Assembly: GCA_030445775.1 (NCBI GenBank)
Contig: JASUTC010000007.1
Coordinates: 1-47,370, forward strand
From: Thermotogaceae bacterium
Lineage (GTDB): Bacteria; Thermotogota; Thermotogae; MWEM01
Direction: 5' to 3'
DNA length: 47,370 nucleotides
Shown piece after piece: positions 30,631 through 40,109 of this stretch. A program made the position numbers and the translations under genes. A model generated the notes under the pieces. It was not told the origin of the DNA, made no database searches, and saw only the letters and a list, made by a program, of their open reading frames with translations. Position 1 is the stretch's first letter; each line of letters opens with the position of its first letter.

Positions 30631-32163
30631 TTGGAAAAAATTATTATCGTTGATTACGGTTCTCAATATACAAGACTGATTGCAAGGCGTGTCAGGGAAA
30701 ATCACGTATTCTCCGAAGTGGTTTCCCCCCAATCAACACTTCCACCAGGAGAAATAAAAGGGATTATCCTTTCGGGGGGACCAGAAAGTGTATATGAAGA
30801 AAGCGCGGGAAAGATTCCCGTTTGGTTTGATCAGATTAAGGGGTCTATCCCCGTTCTCGGAGTGTGTTACGGATTCCAACTGATTATTCATCACTTAAAA
30901 GGGGTTGTGGAACATACCGGAAAATCCGAGTACGGTAGAACAAACATGCATCTCAACGGAAAAACAACCTTTTTTAACGGCTGTCCATCCTCTTTTATTA
31001 CTTGGATGAGTCATGGTGACTCCGTTACCAGACTTCCACATGGGTTTGAAAAAACCGCTCAAACAGATAGCGGTATAATTTCGGCAGCAGAGAATGAACA
31101 GTTATCATTGTATGGGATTCAATTTCACCCGGAAGTCAAACACACGGAATACGGTGAGACCATTATCAGTAACTTTTTATTTGAGCAATGCGGTTGTAAA
31201 GCCTCTTGGAGTCTTGAGGATTTTGCTGAGCAAAAGATCAAGGAAATCCGAGAATATGTAGGTAACAAACAGGTGATCAGCGGATTCTCCGGCGGTGTTG
31301 ATTCCTCCGTTGCATCGGTGTTGGTACACAAGGCCATTGGAGACAATTTGACAAATATCTTTGTGGACCATGGCCTTCTGAGAAAGGATGAAGAAATAGA
31401 AGTACCGGTTGTTTTTAAAAGAGCCTTGGGACTTAAATTTCGCCTCGTACATGCTAAAGATGAATTTTTCAACGAATTAGCCGGAGTGATTGATCCGGAA
31501 CAGAAGCGAAAGATCATTGGAGAAAAGTTTATCCGGGTATTTGAAAGAGAGGCATCAGAAATCGGGAATGCTGATTTTTTGGTACAGGGGACCATTTATT
31601 CAGATGTGATTGAAAGTGCAGGAACAAAAACAGGGAAAACAGCGAAGATCAAATCACATCATAACGTGGGCGGTTTGCCCGAAGATATGAAAATGAGCTT
31701 GATTGAACCCCTTCGTGATCTCTTCAAGGATGAGGTCAGAAAGATTGGTGAAATATTGGGCATCCCCGACCACATTGTTCACCGACAGCCTTTTCCCGGT
31801 CCGGGTTTGGCAGTCAGATGTCTTGGAGAAATCACTGATGAAAAGATTAACATATTAAAGGAAGCAGACTATATCTTCAGAGAAGTATTACGTGAAGCCC
31901 AATGGTTGGAAAAAGCCTGGCAATCATTTGCCGTTATCCTACCTGTGAGAAGCGTAGGCGTTGTTGGTGACAGGCGTTCATACGGCTACACCGTTGCACT
32001 GAGATCGGTAGACAGTGTGGAGGCCATGACGGCGGATTGGTCGAGAATTCCCCATGAACTGTTGGATGAGGCTTCCAGAAGAATTACTAATTCAGTGAAG
32101 GAAGTTGGCAGAGTGGTTTATGACATCACTTCAAAGCCACCTGGTACGATTGAATGGGAATAG
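30631..32163 (+). CDS. guaA: GMP synthase (glutamine-hydrolysing)
   Basis: Converts XMP to GMP. 510 residues. The N-terminal class I amidotransferase has nucleophile C79 (VLGVCYGFQLI) and the His/Glu pair in GIQFHPEVKHTEYG. The ATP pyrophosphatase has the P-loop SGGVDSS near 220. The C-terminal dimerisation domain ends KPPGTIEWE. TTG start with GGAGA upstream. The gene follows kce by 27 bases. No guanine riboswitch sequence fits in that gap, so it depends on upstream transcription. Confidence 0.97.
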   Translation: MEKIIIVDYGSQYTRLIARRVRENHVFSEVVSPQSTLPPGEIKGIILSGGPESVYEESAGKIPVWFDQIKGSIPVLGVCYGFQLIIHHLKGVVEHTGKSEYGRTNMHLNGKTTFFNGCPSSFITWMSHGDSVTRLPHGFEKTAQTDSGIISAAENEQLSLYGIQFHPEVKHTEYGETIISNFLFEQCGCKASWSLEDFAEQKIKEIREYVGNKQVISGFSGGVDSSVASVLVHKAIGDNLTNIFVDHGLLRKDEEIEVPVVFKRALGLKFRLVHAKDEFFNELAGVIDPEQKRKIIGEKFIRVFEREASEIGNADFLVQGTIYSDVIESAGTKTGKTAKIKSHHNVGGLPEDMKMSLIEPLRDLFKDEVRKIGEILGIPDHIVHRQPFPGPGLAVRCLGEITDEKINILKEADYIFREVLREAQWLEKAWQSFAVILPVRSVGVVGDRRSYGYTVALRSVDSVEAMTADWSRIPHELLDEASRRITNSVKEVGRVVYDITSKPPGTIEWE

Positions 32164-32185
32164 TTAAAGATGATGAGGTGTTGAT

Positions 32186-33172
32186 TTGTTGTTAAAGTTG
32201 ACGAAAATTAAAATTCCGGAAAACGTGGAAATCATTTATCTTCTGGGTCAACATGATTCACTTTTAAGAAAAGTACAAGATCTTTTCGAAGTAGAAATCA
32301 GCCTTGTGGAAAACGAACTTTGGATTAGATCAACGGAACCGGAAGACATCAGAAAAGCAGAGGATTTCTTCAAAGAAATGATAGCCGCTCTTCAAAACGG
32401 CCATTATCCGGATCAAATGGAAATAGAATACCTTTTAACAAGGAGCACAATGAACGAAAAAAAAGGCGAACAAGACAAAACATTATCGACAGTTATCAAA
32501 GAAAAAGGAACCGTTTTAAAGAAGGCGAATGTAAGGGCAAAGACTTCCGGACAGTCAAAATATCTTGAGGCAATGCGGGAGAACGATGTTGTTTTTGCCA
32601 TAGGTCCTGCAGGTACCGGAAAGACATATCTTGCGGTTGCCATGGCGGTGGAAGCTTTGAAAAACAATCAGGTGAATCGCATCATATTGACTCGTCCTGC
32701 CGTTGAAGCCGGTGAAAGTTTAGGATTTTTACCGGGTACTCTGGTGGATAAGGTGGACCCCTATCTCAGACCTTTATACGATGCCATGTATGACATGCTT
32801 TCTCCTGAAAAATTTCAATATCTGCGAGATCAAAACATCATTGAGATTGCCCCGTTGGCTTACATGCGAGGGAGAACTTTAAACAACTCGTTTATTATCT
32901 TGGACGAAGCTCAAAATACAACAATCCTACAAATGAAGATGTTCCTCACAAGAACCGGGTTTTATTCAAAGGTTGTTGTAACCGGTGACATTACACAAAT
33001 TGATTTAAAACAAGGGCAAAAATCAGGATTATTGCACAGCGAACAGATCCTCAAAAACATCAAGGGGATTCGTTTCACATATCTTGGTAAGCAGGACGTT
33101 GTCAGACATCCCTTGGTTAAGGAGATTATCAGTGCCTATGAGCGCTCAGAAAAAGCAGAAAGAGCAAAATAG
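32186..33172 (+). CDS. phoH: PhoH-family ATPase
   Basis: 328 residues. A short N-terminal region (1-100, KH-like in this family) precedes the PhoH ATPase core, with Walker A GPAGTGKT (about 139-146) and Walker [10 protein letters not shown] (about 236-244), then [11 protein letters not shown]. The bacterial PhoH-HD-YbeY gene order seen here is common and ties PhoH to RNA metabolism and ribosome maturation. TTG start five bases after GAGGTG. Its 3' end overlaps the next gene by 41 bases. Confidence 0.92.
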   Translation: MLLKLTKIKIPENVEIIYLLGQHDSLLRKVQDLFEVEISLVENELWIRSTEPEDIRKAEDFFKEMIAALQNGHYPDQMEIEYLLTRSTMNEKKGEQDKTLSTVIKEKGTVLKKANVRAKTSGQSKYLEAMRENDVVFAIGPAGTGKTYLAVAMAVEALKNNQVNRIILTRPAVEAGESLGFLPGTLVDKVDPYLRPLYDAMYDMLSPEKFQYLRDQNIIEIAPLAYMRGRTLNNSFIILDEAQNTTILQMKMFLTRTGFYSKVVVTGDITQIDLKQGQKSGLLHSEQILKNIKGIRFTYLGKQDVVRHPLVKEIISAYERSEKAERAK

Positions 33173-34610
33173 AATATCACTGAATACAGGCTTTCAACGC
33201 ATTAAAGAGACGTTTAGTATACTCTTTACTTCCCGTGCCGATCCATTTATTGTCGCCGCTTTACTGGCTCTATTATCTGTACTGTTGATCTGGCAATGGG
33301 ATGTATTCCGGTTTTTTTTCATCTTTGTTTTATTAGTGCTTTTAGAACTGATTGTCAGTGAAAGCGCTTTAAAAACTGTTCGTTTTTTTCAAATTCATCA
33401 ACAATACAGGCGAACCTTTTATTTTCTTTTCTTTATCACGGGATTTTTGAATATCCTGGTGGGAAAATATATTGGCTTTCAAGCCATGTCACCTTTTTTG
33501 GGTGTCTCCCTCATAACGGTTTTGCTTGGTAAGCGTGCCGGACAAATATCGGCTATCTTTTTATCCTCTTTTCTCATTTTACTTTTTCCATCACATTCGG
33601 CATTTTCCTTTTTTTTAATTATCAGCGGTTATCTGACGGCTCAACTGGTCTCAGGTGTAGACAGAAGAATTGAACTCACTTTTCACGCCTTTCTGATCAC
33701 CCTTTTTAATCTGGGGGGGTACTTTTTTCTTGTGCTTTCAAATTTCGAAATCTTCTCAATGCGCTCAGTGATACTAATCGGCGTAACACCCCTTGTCTCT
33801 ACGGTCCTTGTTATCGGTATGCTCCCTTATATCGAATGGATCAGCAGGATCTATTCAAACATCGGCATGCTTGAACTGGGGAATCTAAACCACTCGTTGC
33901 TGAAAGAACTGATGCAAAAGGCTCCCGGAACCTATTTTCACAGTTTTATGCTTTCAAATCTTTCGGAGTCAGCCGCTGAAAGAATAGGGGTTAATCCCAT
34001 TCTTGCCAGGGTGGGGGCTTATTTTCACGATATAGGAAAAACAAAAAAACCTGATTTTTTCACCGAAAACCAAGTAGAAGACAATCCTCACAATCGCTTA
34101 AACCCCAGTATGAGTTATTTGGTTTTAACCGAACATGTAAAATTCGGAGGTGAACTGGCAAGAAAATACAGATTGCCCATTCTCTTTGAAGACCTGATTT
34201 ATCAGCATCACGGAACCCGTGTTCAAAAGTTCTTTTACAACAAAGCCAAAAACAAAGATACGGAAACATCCGATGATCAATACAGATATTCCGGACCTAA
34301 ACCCCAATTTAAGGAAGCGGGCATACTGATGCTTGCGGATTCCTGCGAGGCAGCTGTGAAAAGCTTGGAAAATCCATCTCCCCAAAAAGTACAGGAGCTT
34401 GTGGGAGATATTATCAACGGAATCTATTTGGAAAGACAATTGGATGATTCAGGCCTGACATTGAAAGACCTGGAGGAAATTGCGCAGGAGTTCACACATG
34501 TTATTGTCAAGGCTTATCACAAACGCATCGAATACCCGAAAGAAGCCGGTGATGGCACGGAAGAAAGCAAACCCATCATAAAAACCGAAGAAAAGGCGAA
34601 AGAGGAATAA
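33132..34610 (+). CDS. 7TM-HD phosphohydrolase, PgpH-like but without extracellular domain
   Basis: 492 residues. An N-terminal basic stretch is followed by about seven membrane helices (roughly 35-235) and a cytoplasmic HD domain (about 250-440). The HD metal residues are visible: [10 protein letters not shown], then [22 protein letters not shown], and MLADSCEAA. Homologues such as Listeria PgpH hydrolyse cyclic-di-AMP and are about 700 residues because of a large extracellular 7TMR-HDED domain before the helices. That domain is missing here. GTG at 33132 lies seven bases after AGGAG; ATG at 33138 is the alternative. A c-di-AMP role is inference from family and gene order. Confidence 0.88.
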   Translation: MPMSAQKKQKEQNRISLNTGFQRIKETFSILFTSRADPFIVAALLALLSVLLIWQWDVFRFFFIFVLLVLLELIVSESALKTVRFFQIHQQYRRTFYFLFFITGFLNILVGKYIGFQAMSPFLGVSLITVLLGKRAGQISAIFLSSFLILLFPSHSAFSFFLIISGYLTAQLVSGVDRRIELTFHAFLITLFNLGGYFFLVLSNFEIFSMRSVILIGVTPLVSTVLVIGMLPYIEWISRIYSNIGMLELGNLNHSLLKELMQKAPGTYFHSFMLSNLSESAAERIGVNPILARVGAYFHDIGKTKKPDFFTENQVEDNPHNRLNPSMSYLVLTEHVKFGGELARKYRLPILFEDLIYQHHGTRVQKFFYNKAKNKDTETSDDQYRYSGPKPQFKEAGILMLADSCEAAVKSLENPSPQKVQELVGDIINGIYLERQLDDSGLTLKDLEEIAQEFTHVIVKAYHKRIEYPKEAGDGTEESKPIIKTEEKAKEE

Positions 34611-34613
34611 CAT

Positions 34614-35108
34614 ATGATCAACACACAAGTATCTGTCAACCTGGTGGATGAATATCAGGGTCCTTTACTGCTAACAGAAGAGACAATTAAAACGATCACA
34701 ACGCTTATTCTGTCAAAAGAGCTTGATGATGGTTTTTATTCCATCTCTATCATCAACTGTACAGATGAACGTATTCAGGTATTGAATAAAAGTTATAGAA
34801 ACGTGGACAAACCAACGGATGTTCTAACCTTTCCCATGGAATCCGAAGATTTGGACGAAGAACCTTTTGAACTGGGTGATATCTTTTTATCCATCGATAC
34901 CATTAAAAGACAATCTGCCAAATGGGAAAATACCCCTCAACAGGAATACCTCTTCATGCTGATTCACGGTCTCCTTCATATATGCGGCTGGGAACATGAA
35001 AGACCATACAACGAAAATGAGGAAATGTTCCAAAGACAACGGTATTATTTTGATCTGATTTTGGATACCATCAATTTGACTGGATCAGCTGATAACCCTT
35101 CGATGTGA
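34614..35108 (+). CDS. ybeY: Endoribonuclease / rRNA maturation factor YbeY
   Basis: Zinc-dependent RNase for 16S rRNA 3'-end maturation and ribosome quality control. 164 residues. Conserved NKSYRNVDKPTDVLTFP leads to the metal site HGLLHICGWEHER, where the usual Asp before the third His is Glu. GDIFLSIDTI is also typical. Shine-Dalgarno GAGGAA overlaps the upstream stop. It is the last gene of the 26-kb plus-strand run and its 3' end overlaps the convergent small gene by 38 bases. Confidence 0.94.
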   Translation: MINTQVSVNLVDEYQGPLLLTEETIKTITTLILSKELDDGFYSISIINCTDERIQVLNKSYRNVDKPTDVLTFPMESEDLDEEPFELGDIFLSIDTIKRQSAKWENTPQQEYLFMLIHGLLHICGWEHERPYNENEEMFQRQRYYFDLILDTINLTGSADNPSM

Positions 35109-35328
35109 TTTCCCAATACTCGATTTTTGAGTCCGTCTTGGCACAAAAACTCGAAATAGGGCAGGTATTACAAGATGAATCGCACACTTCCTTTTTTAAA
35201 TATCCCATTCTTAACAAATCCAAAAAGATTTGCTCTATAAGGTTTTCCTCTATATTCAGTTGTTTGGCCATTTCCTTTTTTGACAAATAAGGACTATTTG
35301 AAATGGCTTGGATGATTTCTTTGAACAT
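35071..35328 (-). CDS. Small winged-helix protein with cysteine cluster (FeoC-like)
   Basis: 85 residues. The N-terminal half is a winged helix-turn-helix (IIQAISNSPYLSKKEMAKQL...IFLDLLRMGYLKK). It is followed by C-x3-C-x2-C-x5-C (VCDSSCNTCPISSFCAK), the layout of FeoC-type Fe-S winged-helix proteins. The ATG at 35328 has GGAAG eight bases upstream; in-frame upstream codons lack a ribosome site. No feoA or feoB is near, so an iron-sensing regulator or accessory role is only a suggestion. It follows the amylase gene by 58 bases and may share its transcript. Its 3' end runs into ybeY head-on. Confidence 0.7.
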   Translation of the reverse strand: MFKEIIQAISNSPYLSKKEMAKQLNIEENLIEQIFLDLLRMGYLKKEVCDSSCNTCPISSFCAKTDSKIEYWEITSKGYQLIQSN

Positions 35329-35386
35329 TTTGTTTACTTCCTTTTTTTTCGAAACATGGGCAACCACAAGTGTTTCCCTTACACAC

Positions 35387-36769
35387 TTATAATCTTTTAT
35401 ACGGCGAATAACCGTCTTTGTTTATTTCCATTTCATAGATCTCAAATGAATGAGCTTCAATCTTTCCACAGATCATGGAATTGAAAATGGTTGCCTTTTT
35501 TCTTGACGAAACTTCAACCATCTTTGAGCCATTCATCAGGGAAGATTCTTTGGAAATCAACTGAAATTCCTGAGGTTCATCGGTGAGATTGACCACAATC
35601 AGAGTATAGTCATCGATTTTTTCTGTGTAACGTGAAAAGGCAAGGATATTGGGGTTTGAATAGTCGAGTTCTCCAAAGTTCCCCGAATTCAAGGCTTCTT
35701 TTGAATTGTAAAGATCAATCATCCGTTTATAGAAAATCAAATCTTCGTTGTTTGCATCCAAGTCTTTCCAAGGCATGGGCTGTCTGCAATGGGGATCACT
35801 TTCACTTTCCAGTCCCAACTCTTCACCGTAATAAATCAACGGGCTACCCGGTAGCGTAAATTGAAGGGCAACGGCCAATCGCCAATGCTTTGAAAAATCC
35901 CATTTGACCCTGGGGGTATCATGACTGGAAAGAACGTTCCAGCTTTTTAAAATGGCCTCAATCCCACAATCATCAATGGATTTCTTCACGATATTACTGA
36001 CAAGTCTTCCGGATATTTTTCCTTCAAGGTATGATTTAATCAATTCACGAAAATAATAATTCATCACACCATCCAGCACACCATTTTTAACCCATTTTCC
36101 AGGATATGACCAAATCTCACCGATGGTATTGTGGTCGCCCAAACCCTTCAGTACACCTGTTAATTCTTGGCAGTATTCGTATCCAACATCATACGCACAG
36201 TCCAGTCTCCAATCATCGGCGCCTATTGATGTCCATTTTTGAACCACGGAGTCTTTGTGATTCCACAGCAAATCACGTAAGACTTGATTTTCCAGATTGA
36301 GTTCCGGCAAACCGATGTGTCCTCCCCACCAGGTCACTTCACCATTTCTTTTATTCAAGAAATCACTAAACTTGGGATTGGTATACCAGGGATGCTTCAT
36401 CCCAATGTGATTAAAAACTCCGTCCAGTACGATTCTGATGCCTCGATTATGATAAGTGTTGATAAGCTCTTTTAAATCGTTTTCAGTACCCAAAATTGGA
36501 TCAATACTGAAAAAATCAACACAATCGTATCGGTGATTGGTCACGGCCTTAAAAATGGGCGTCATGTATAAAAAGCCAATTCCCAGGTTTTTTATATAAT
36601 CCGCTTTTCTTGTAATCCCCTTTAAATCACCACCATAAAAATCAAATTGATGGCCTCCGAACGGTTTTTTTTGGATGGGTATTTCCCAATCCAGCATTCC
36701 TTCTTTATAGGAAGAGGCATTGAACCTGTCGGGGAAAATCTCATAACCCACAATTCCTCTATTATTCAT
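35387..36769 (-). CDS. Intracellular GH13 alpha-amylase / maltodextrin glycosidase
   Basis: 460 residues, no signal peptide, so it acts on imported or stored glucans. The start GYEIFPDRF is typical of the neopullulanase/cyclomaltodextrinase branch, though the N-terminal CBM34 domain of those enzymes is missing. The four GH13 regions are DGVFNH (D116-H121), DDWRLDCAYD (nucleophile D190), GEIW (acid E218) and SSHDTPR (D284). The C-terminal beta domain covers about 375-460. Transglycosylation versus hydrolysis cannot be told. It lies 26 bases after fabK. The product fits the glgA/pgi carbohydrate genes of the opposite strand. Confidence 0.9.
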   Translation of the reverse strand: MNNRGIVGYEIFPDRFNASSYKEGMLDWEIPIQKKPFGGHQFDFYGGDLKGITRKADYIKNLGIGFLYMTPIFKAVTNHRYDCVDFFSIDPILGTENDLKELINTYHNRGIRIVLDGVFNHIGMKHPWYTNPKFSDFLNKRNGEVTWWGGHIGLPELNLENQVLRDLLWNHKDSVVQKWTSIGADDWRLDCAYDVGYEYCQELTGVLKGLGDHNTIGEIWSYPGKWVKNGVLDGVMNYYFRELIKSYLEGKISGRLVSNIVKKSIDDCGIEAILKSWNVLSSHDTPRVKWDFSKHWRLAVALQFTLPGSPLIYYGEELGLESESDPHCRQPMPWKDLDANNEDLIFYKRMIDLYNSKEALNSGNFGELDYSNPNILAFSRYTEKIDDYTLIVVNLTDEPQEFQLISKESSLMNGSKMVEVSSRKKATIFNSMICGKIEAHSFEIYEMEINKDGYSPYKRL

Positions 36770-36795
36770 ACCTCGTTTTCCCCTTTCTTTAAAAA

Positions 36796-37734
36796 TTAAT
36801 TGTTTAAAGACCTTATCGTTTGTTTATATTCTTGAATGATTGTTTCTAAAATTTTGTTAACCGAAAGAACTTCGTGAATATTTCCAGCTGACATCCCGGC
36901 CATAAAGGAACTGTTTTTGATATCCCCTTCCAACACTGCATTCTTCAGGGAACCCAAGATCATTTCTTCAGCTTTTTTCGGATTTTCTTCTTCCAGTCTT
37001 CTAACCTTTTTTGTAAAAGATGTTTTCAGAACCCGTACCGGATGACCCAGCTTTTCACCGGTTAAATGGGTCCCCCGTACATCTTTTTTGATAATCATAT
37101 TTTTATATGAATCACTGATTGTTGACTCTGTTGAGCACAGAAATCTCGTTCCCATCTGTACTCCATCAGCTCCAAGAGCCAAGGCAGCCGCCATGCTTCT
37201 ACCATCAAAAATACCTCCTGCTGCAATAAGTGGAATAGTGGTGCAATCTCTGATTGCAGGAATAAGAGCCATGGTACTCACATCTCCAACATGCCCACCG
37301 GATTCAAGTCCCTCTCCAATAACGCCATCAACCCCGGCACGTTCCAACAAAATGGCAAGGTTTGGCGATGAACATACCGAAAGAACCTTGACTCCGTTTT
37401 CTTTTAAATGTTGTATATGCCTTTCAGGATTTCCCGCCCCAAATATACAAATTGGAACTTCACTTTTAATGGCAATTTCAACCTGTTCATCAATTGAAGG
37501 AGAGAAGACAATAAAATTAACGGCAAATGGCTTATTTGTTTGTGTTTTGACTTTTTCAATGGCTTCTTTTAATTCCTTACAATTCATCGCTCCCGCACCT
37601 ATTGTTCCCAAAGCACCAGCTTCAGAGACGGCAATGCACAGTTCAGGACTCCCGGCCCAAGCCATGCCCCCTTCAATGACGGGATATTGAATATTCAACA
37701 AATCACAAATGGCATTATTATCAAAAAGACTCAT
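36796..37734 (-). CDS. fabK: Enoyl-ACP reductase II (FMN-dependent)
   Basis: Last step of fatty-acid chain elongation, NAD(P)H and FMN dependent. 312 residues, TIM barrel. The start YPVIEGGMAWAG, the FMN segments GAGNP and AAGGIFDGR, the key histidine H148 in EGLESGGHVG, and ADGVQMGTRF all follow Streptococcus FabK. Nitronate monooxygenase is the sister family; the GGHVG context and the C-terminal MAGMSAGNIHEV favour FabK. No other fab genes are adjacent, so it stands apart from the main cluster. Shine-Dalgarno GGAGG. Its promoter overlaps an inverted repeat. Confidence 0.88.
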   Translation of the reverse strand: MSLFDNNAICDLLNIQYPVIEGGMAWAGSPELCIAVSEAGALGTIGAGAMNCKELKEAIEKVKTQTNKPFAVNFIVFSPSIDEQVEIAIKSEVPICIFGAGNPERHIQHLKENGVKVLSVCSSPNLAILLERAGVDGVIGEGLESGGHVGDVSTMALIPAIRDCTTIPLIAAGGIFDGRSMAAALALGADGVQMGTRFLCSTESTISDSYKNMIIKKDVRGTHLTGEKLGHPVRVLKTSFTKKVRRLEEENPKKAEEMILGSLKNAVLEGDIKNSSFMAGMSAGNIHEVLSVNKILETIIQEYKQTIRSLNN

Positions 37735-37768
37735 AAAGGCCCCTCCAAACTATTAATCGATTAAAAAT

Positions 37769-37797
37769 ATCTTACCATAAATGACTTAAAAAGTCAT
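37769..37797 (-). promoter_or_regulatory. fabK promoter with overlapping inverted repeat
   Basis: Minus-strand -35 ATGACT (37792-37797), a 17-base spacer, and -10 TAAGAT (37769-37774). A perfect 7-bp inverted repeat, ATGACTT-AAA-AAGTCAT (37781-37797), covers the -35 and most of the spacer. This is the position of a repressor operator. It does not match the FapR or FabT sites as I remember them. Confidence 0.5.
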
Positions 37798-37813
37798 ATA
37801 GTTGGGAATATTA

Positions 37814-37830
37814 ACATGTTATAATCATGT
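37814..37830 (+). promoter_or_regulatory. Extended -10 promoter of the glycosyltransferase gene, flanked by an inverted repeat
   Basis: TGTTATAAT with TATAAT at 37820-37825 gives an extended -10 about 45 bases before the start codon. The -10 is framed by ACATG (37814-37818) and CATGT (37826-37830), a 5-bp inverted repeat that could be an operator. No good -35 is visible. Confidence 0.45.
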
Positions 37831-37870
37831 ATAAAATTTACAGAAACTGTTGATTAATGGAGTGAGACCT

Positions 37871-39073
37871 TTGAAAATTGTGCATATTGCATCCTTATCA
37901 GAAACCGTTCAAGCATTTTTGTTCCCCCTGATGGAAAAATTAATCCAAAAGGGACATGAAATAGATGTGATTACTTCAGATAGAGACTCTAAACTCAAAA
38001 ACAGTCCTTTTATCAAAGAAAACAATATCGCAGTATACGATGTCCACATCCCCCATAAATTTTCACCTTGGAAGCTCTTCACCACTTATTCAACCATGTT
38101 GGAATTATTCAAAGGGTTAAAACCCGATATCATTCATACCCATAGCCCATTTGCCTCTTTAATAGCACGTAGCGCCGCTACGAATGCAAAAGTACCTTTT
38201 ATCATTTCTACCAGCCACGGTTTTTATTTTACAGAACAAATGAATTGGTTTAAACGACAATTTTTCTCTTATCTTGAAAAGCGTGCGGCAAAGAAATGTA
38301 CGGATTATCTCTTCACAGTAAACAGTGAAGACCGGGATTTTGCCATCAAACATCATTTTATGGATGAGGACAAGATTATCAACTTGCACAGTGTAGGTGT
38401 AGACACTAAGGTAAAGTTTAACCCCATTCGTATTCATTCAAGCATCAAAGATGCCCTTCGCGAAGAATTGAAGATTAAAGAAGGCGAGAAAGTATTTAAC
38501 TATACAGGATTCTTAATTCCTGAAAAAGGTATTATCGAACTCTTACAGGGATTCACCATATTGCATCAAAAATATCCGTTTACGAAATTAATAATCGCAG
38601 GGGAACCAAGGGATAGAAAAGAGGACCAAAAATACACAGATAAAATAAGACATTTGATTAAATCAAATAATCTGGAACAAACGGTTAATTTCCTGGGATA
38701 TCGAACGGATATCCCCGAACTCCTCAGTATTACAGATGTCTTCGTACTCCCCTCACATAAAGAGGGAATGTCTATCTCTTCTCTTGAAGCTATGAGTATG
38801 GGTGTCCCGGTAGTAGGGACAAATATCCGCGGTGTTAGAGAAGAAATCATAGATGGTAAAACGGGATATCTGGTTCCTTATCAAAATGTTACTGAGTTAT
38901 TCAAAGCCATGGAAAAAGCCATGAATGAATTTAACGTCCCGGATGAAAGATGCCGAAAACAAGCCATTGAGAATTTTGATGAGGAAGATGTATTAAGAAA
39001 ACAACTTCATATTTATCAACTATTAGAAACAAAAATTAAAGAGATGGAAGAGGGAGGCCAATCAGATGAATAA
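37871..39073 (+). CDS. GT4-family glycosyltransferase
   Basis: 400 residues in two Rossmann-like halves (GT-B fold). The start KIVHIASLSETVQAFLFPLM resembles the capsule/exopolysaccharide GT4 enzymes that begin with a VQ.F..P pattern. The donor-binding half shows YTGFLIPEKGIIELL, NFLGYRTDIPELLSITDVFVLPSHKEGMSISSLEAM, split near residue 290, and GVPVVGTNIRG. TTG at 37871 lies eight bases after GGAG and removes seven spurious residues upstream. It probably transfers a sugar in envelope or surface polysaccharide synthesis; the acceptor is unknown. It overlaps the aldolase gene by eight bases. Confidence 0.87.
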   Translation: MKIVHIASLSETVQAFLFPLMEKLIQKGHEIDVITSDRDSKLKNSPFIKENNIAVYDVHIPHKFSPWKLFTTYSTMLELFKGLKPDIIHTHSPFASLIARSAATNAKVPFIISTSHGFYFTEQMNWFKRQFFSYLEKRAAKKCTDYLFTVNSEDRDFAIKHHFMDEDKIINLHSVGVDTKVKFNPIRIHSSIKDALREELKIKEGEKVFNYTGFLIPEKGIIELLQGFTILHQKYPFTKLIIAGEPRDRKEDQKYTDKIRHLIKSNNLEQTVNFLGYRTDIPELLSITDVFVLPSHKEGMSISSLEAMSMGVPVVGTNIRGVREEIIDGKTGYLVPYQNVTELFKAMEKAMNEFNVPDERCRKQAIENFDEEDVLRKQLHIYQLLETKIKEMEEGGQSDE

Positions 39074-40091
39074 AATCGATTTAAGGAGTGACACCGTTAC
39101 TCATCCTACTGAAGAAATGCTTAAAGCAGCCATATCTGCCCCATTGGGAGATGATGTTTATGGTGATGATCCAACGGTAAATAAATTGGAAGCATTAGCC
39201 GCTCAAATGTTGGGGAAAAAAGCCGCTTTGTTCGTTCCCTCCGGTACTTTTGGAAACCAATTAAGTCTTTTAACCCATACCCTAAGAGGGGATGAGGTTA
39301 TATTGGGGAAACACTGCCATATTGTGGCACACGAAGCCGGAGCATCTGCAGTCATCGCCGGAGTACAATTGGCTTATTTTGATGACAGTGGCGATTATCC
39401 TGATGCGGACGAAATCGAAAGGATGATTCGGGGAGAAGATCTGCATTACCCAAGAACCGGGTTAATATGCGTTGAAAACGCCCAATCAAACGGCAAAGTT
39501 GTCTCTTTAGATAAACTTCAGGCTGTTAAACAAATGGCCGAAAGAAGAAATATTCCCGTTCATATGGACGGGGCCAGGATTTTCAATGCGGCTGTTTCAC
39601 TAAAAACAGATGTAAAAGCAATCGCGGCTTGTGCAGACTCAATCATGTTTTGCCTGTCCAAAGGATTATGTGCTCCAGTTGGCTCAATGTTGGTGGGTTC
39701 GGAAGCGTTCATCAATCGTGCCAGAAAAAACCGAAAGATCATGGGCGGGGGCATGAGACAAGCGGGAATCATAGCGGCCCCCGGTATCGTTGCATTGGAA
39801 AAAATGACAAAACGGCTTGAAGAAGATCATCAAAAAGCCAAATACATGGCTCAAAAACTGGATGAAATCAAAGGTGTTCATGTATTAAAAGACCAACTGG
39901 ATATCAACATGGTTTATTGTAAAATTGAAACGCATGATCCGATGAAATTGGTTTCACATCTTCAGCACAACAACATATTGGTTAACCCAGAAGATGAAGG
40001 TCTGTGGCGTTTTGTCACCCATTACTGGGTGGGGCAAAAAGAAATTGATCTGTTTATTGGAAAAGTGAGAGAATACGTGGAAATGAATTAG
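39066..40091 (+). CDS. ltaE: Low-specificity L-threonine aldolase
   Basis: PLP enzyme cleaving L-threonine or allo-threonine to glycine and acetaldehyde. 341 residues. The start IDLRSDTVTHPTEEM and GDDVYGDDPTVNKLE are signature blocks. FVPSGTFGNQLSL holds the cofactor phosphate, HMDGARIFNAA contains the aspartate to the ring nitrogen, and the Schiff-base lysine lies in FCLSKGLCAPVGSM. The ATG overlaps the end of the glycosyltransferase gene. The functional link to that gene is not clear. Confidence 0.94.
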   Translation: MNKIDLRSDTVTHPTEEMLKAAISAPLGDDVYGDDPTVNKLEALAAQMLGKKAALFVPSGTFGNQLSLLTHTLRGDEVILGKHCHIVAHEAGASAVIAGVQLAYFDDSGDYPDADEIERMIRGEDLHYPRTGLICVENAQSNGKVVSLDKLQAVKQMAERRNIPVHMDGARIFNAAVSLKTDVKAIAACADSIMFCLSKGLCAPVGSMLVGSEAFINRARKNRKIMGGGMRQAGIIAAPGIVALEKMTKRLEEDHQKAKYMAQKLDEIKGVHVLKDQLDINMVYCKIETHDPMKLVSHLQHNNILVNPEDEGLWRFVTHYWVGQKEIDLFIGKVREYVEMN

Positions 40092-40109
40092 AAACAAGGT
40101 TTAAATTCA

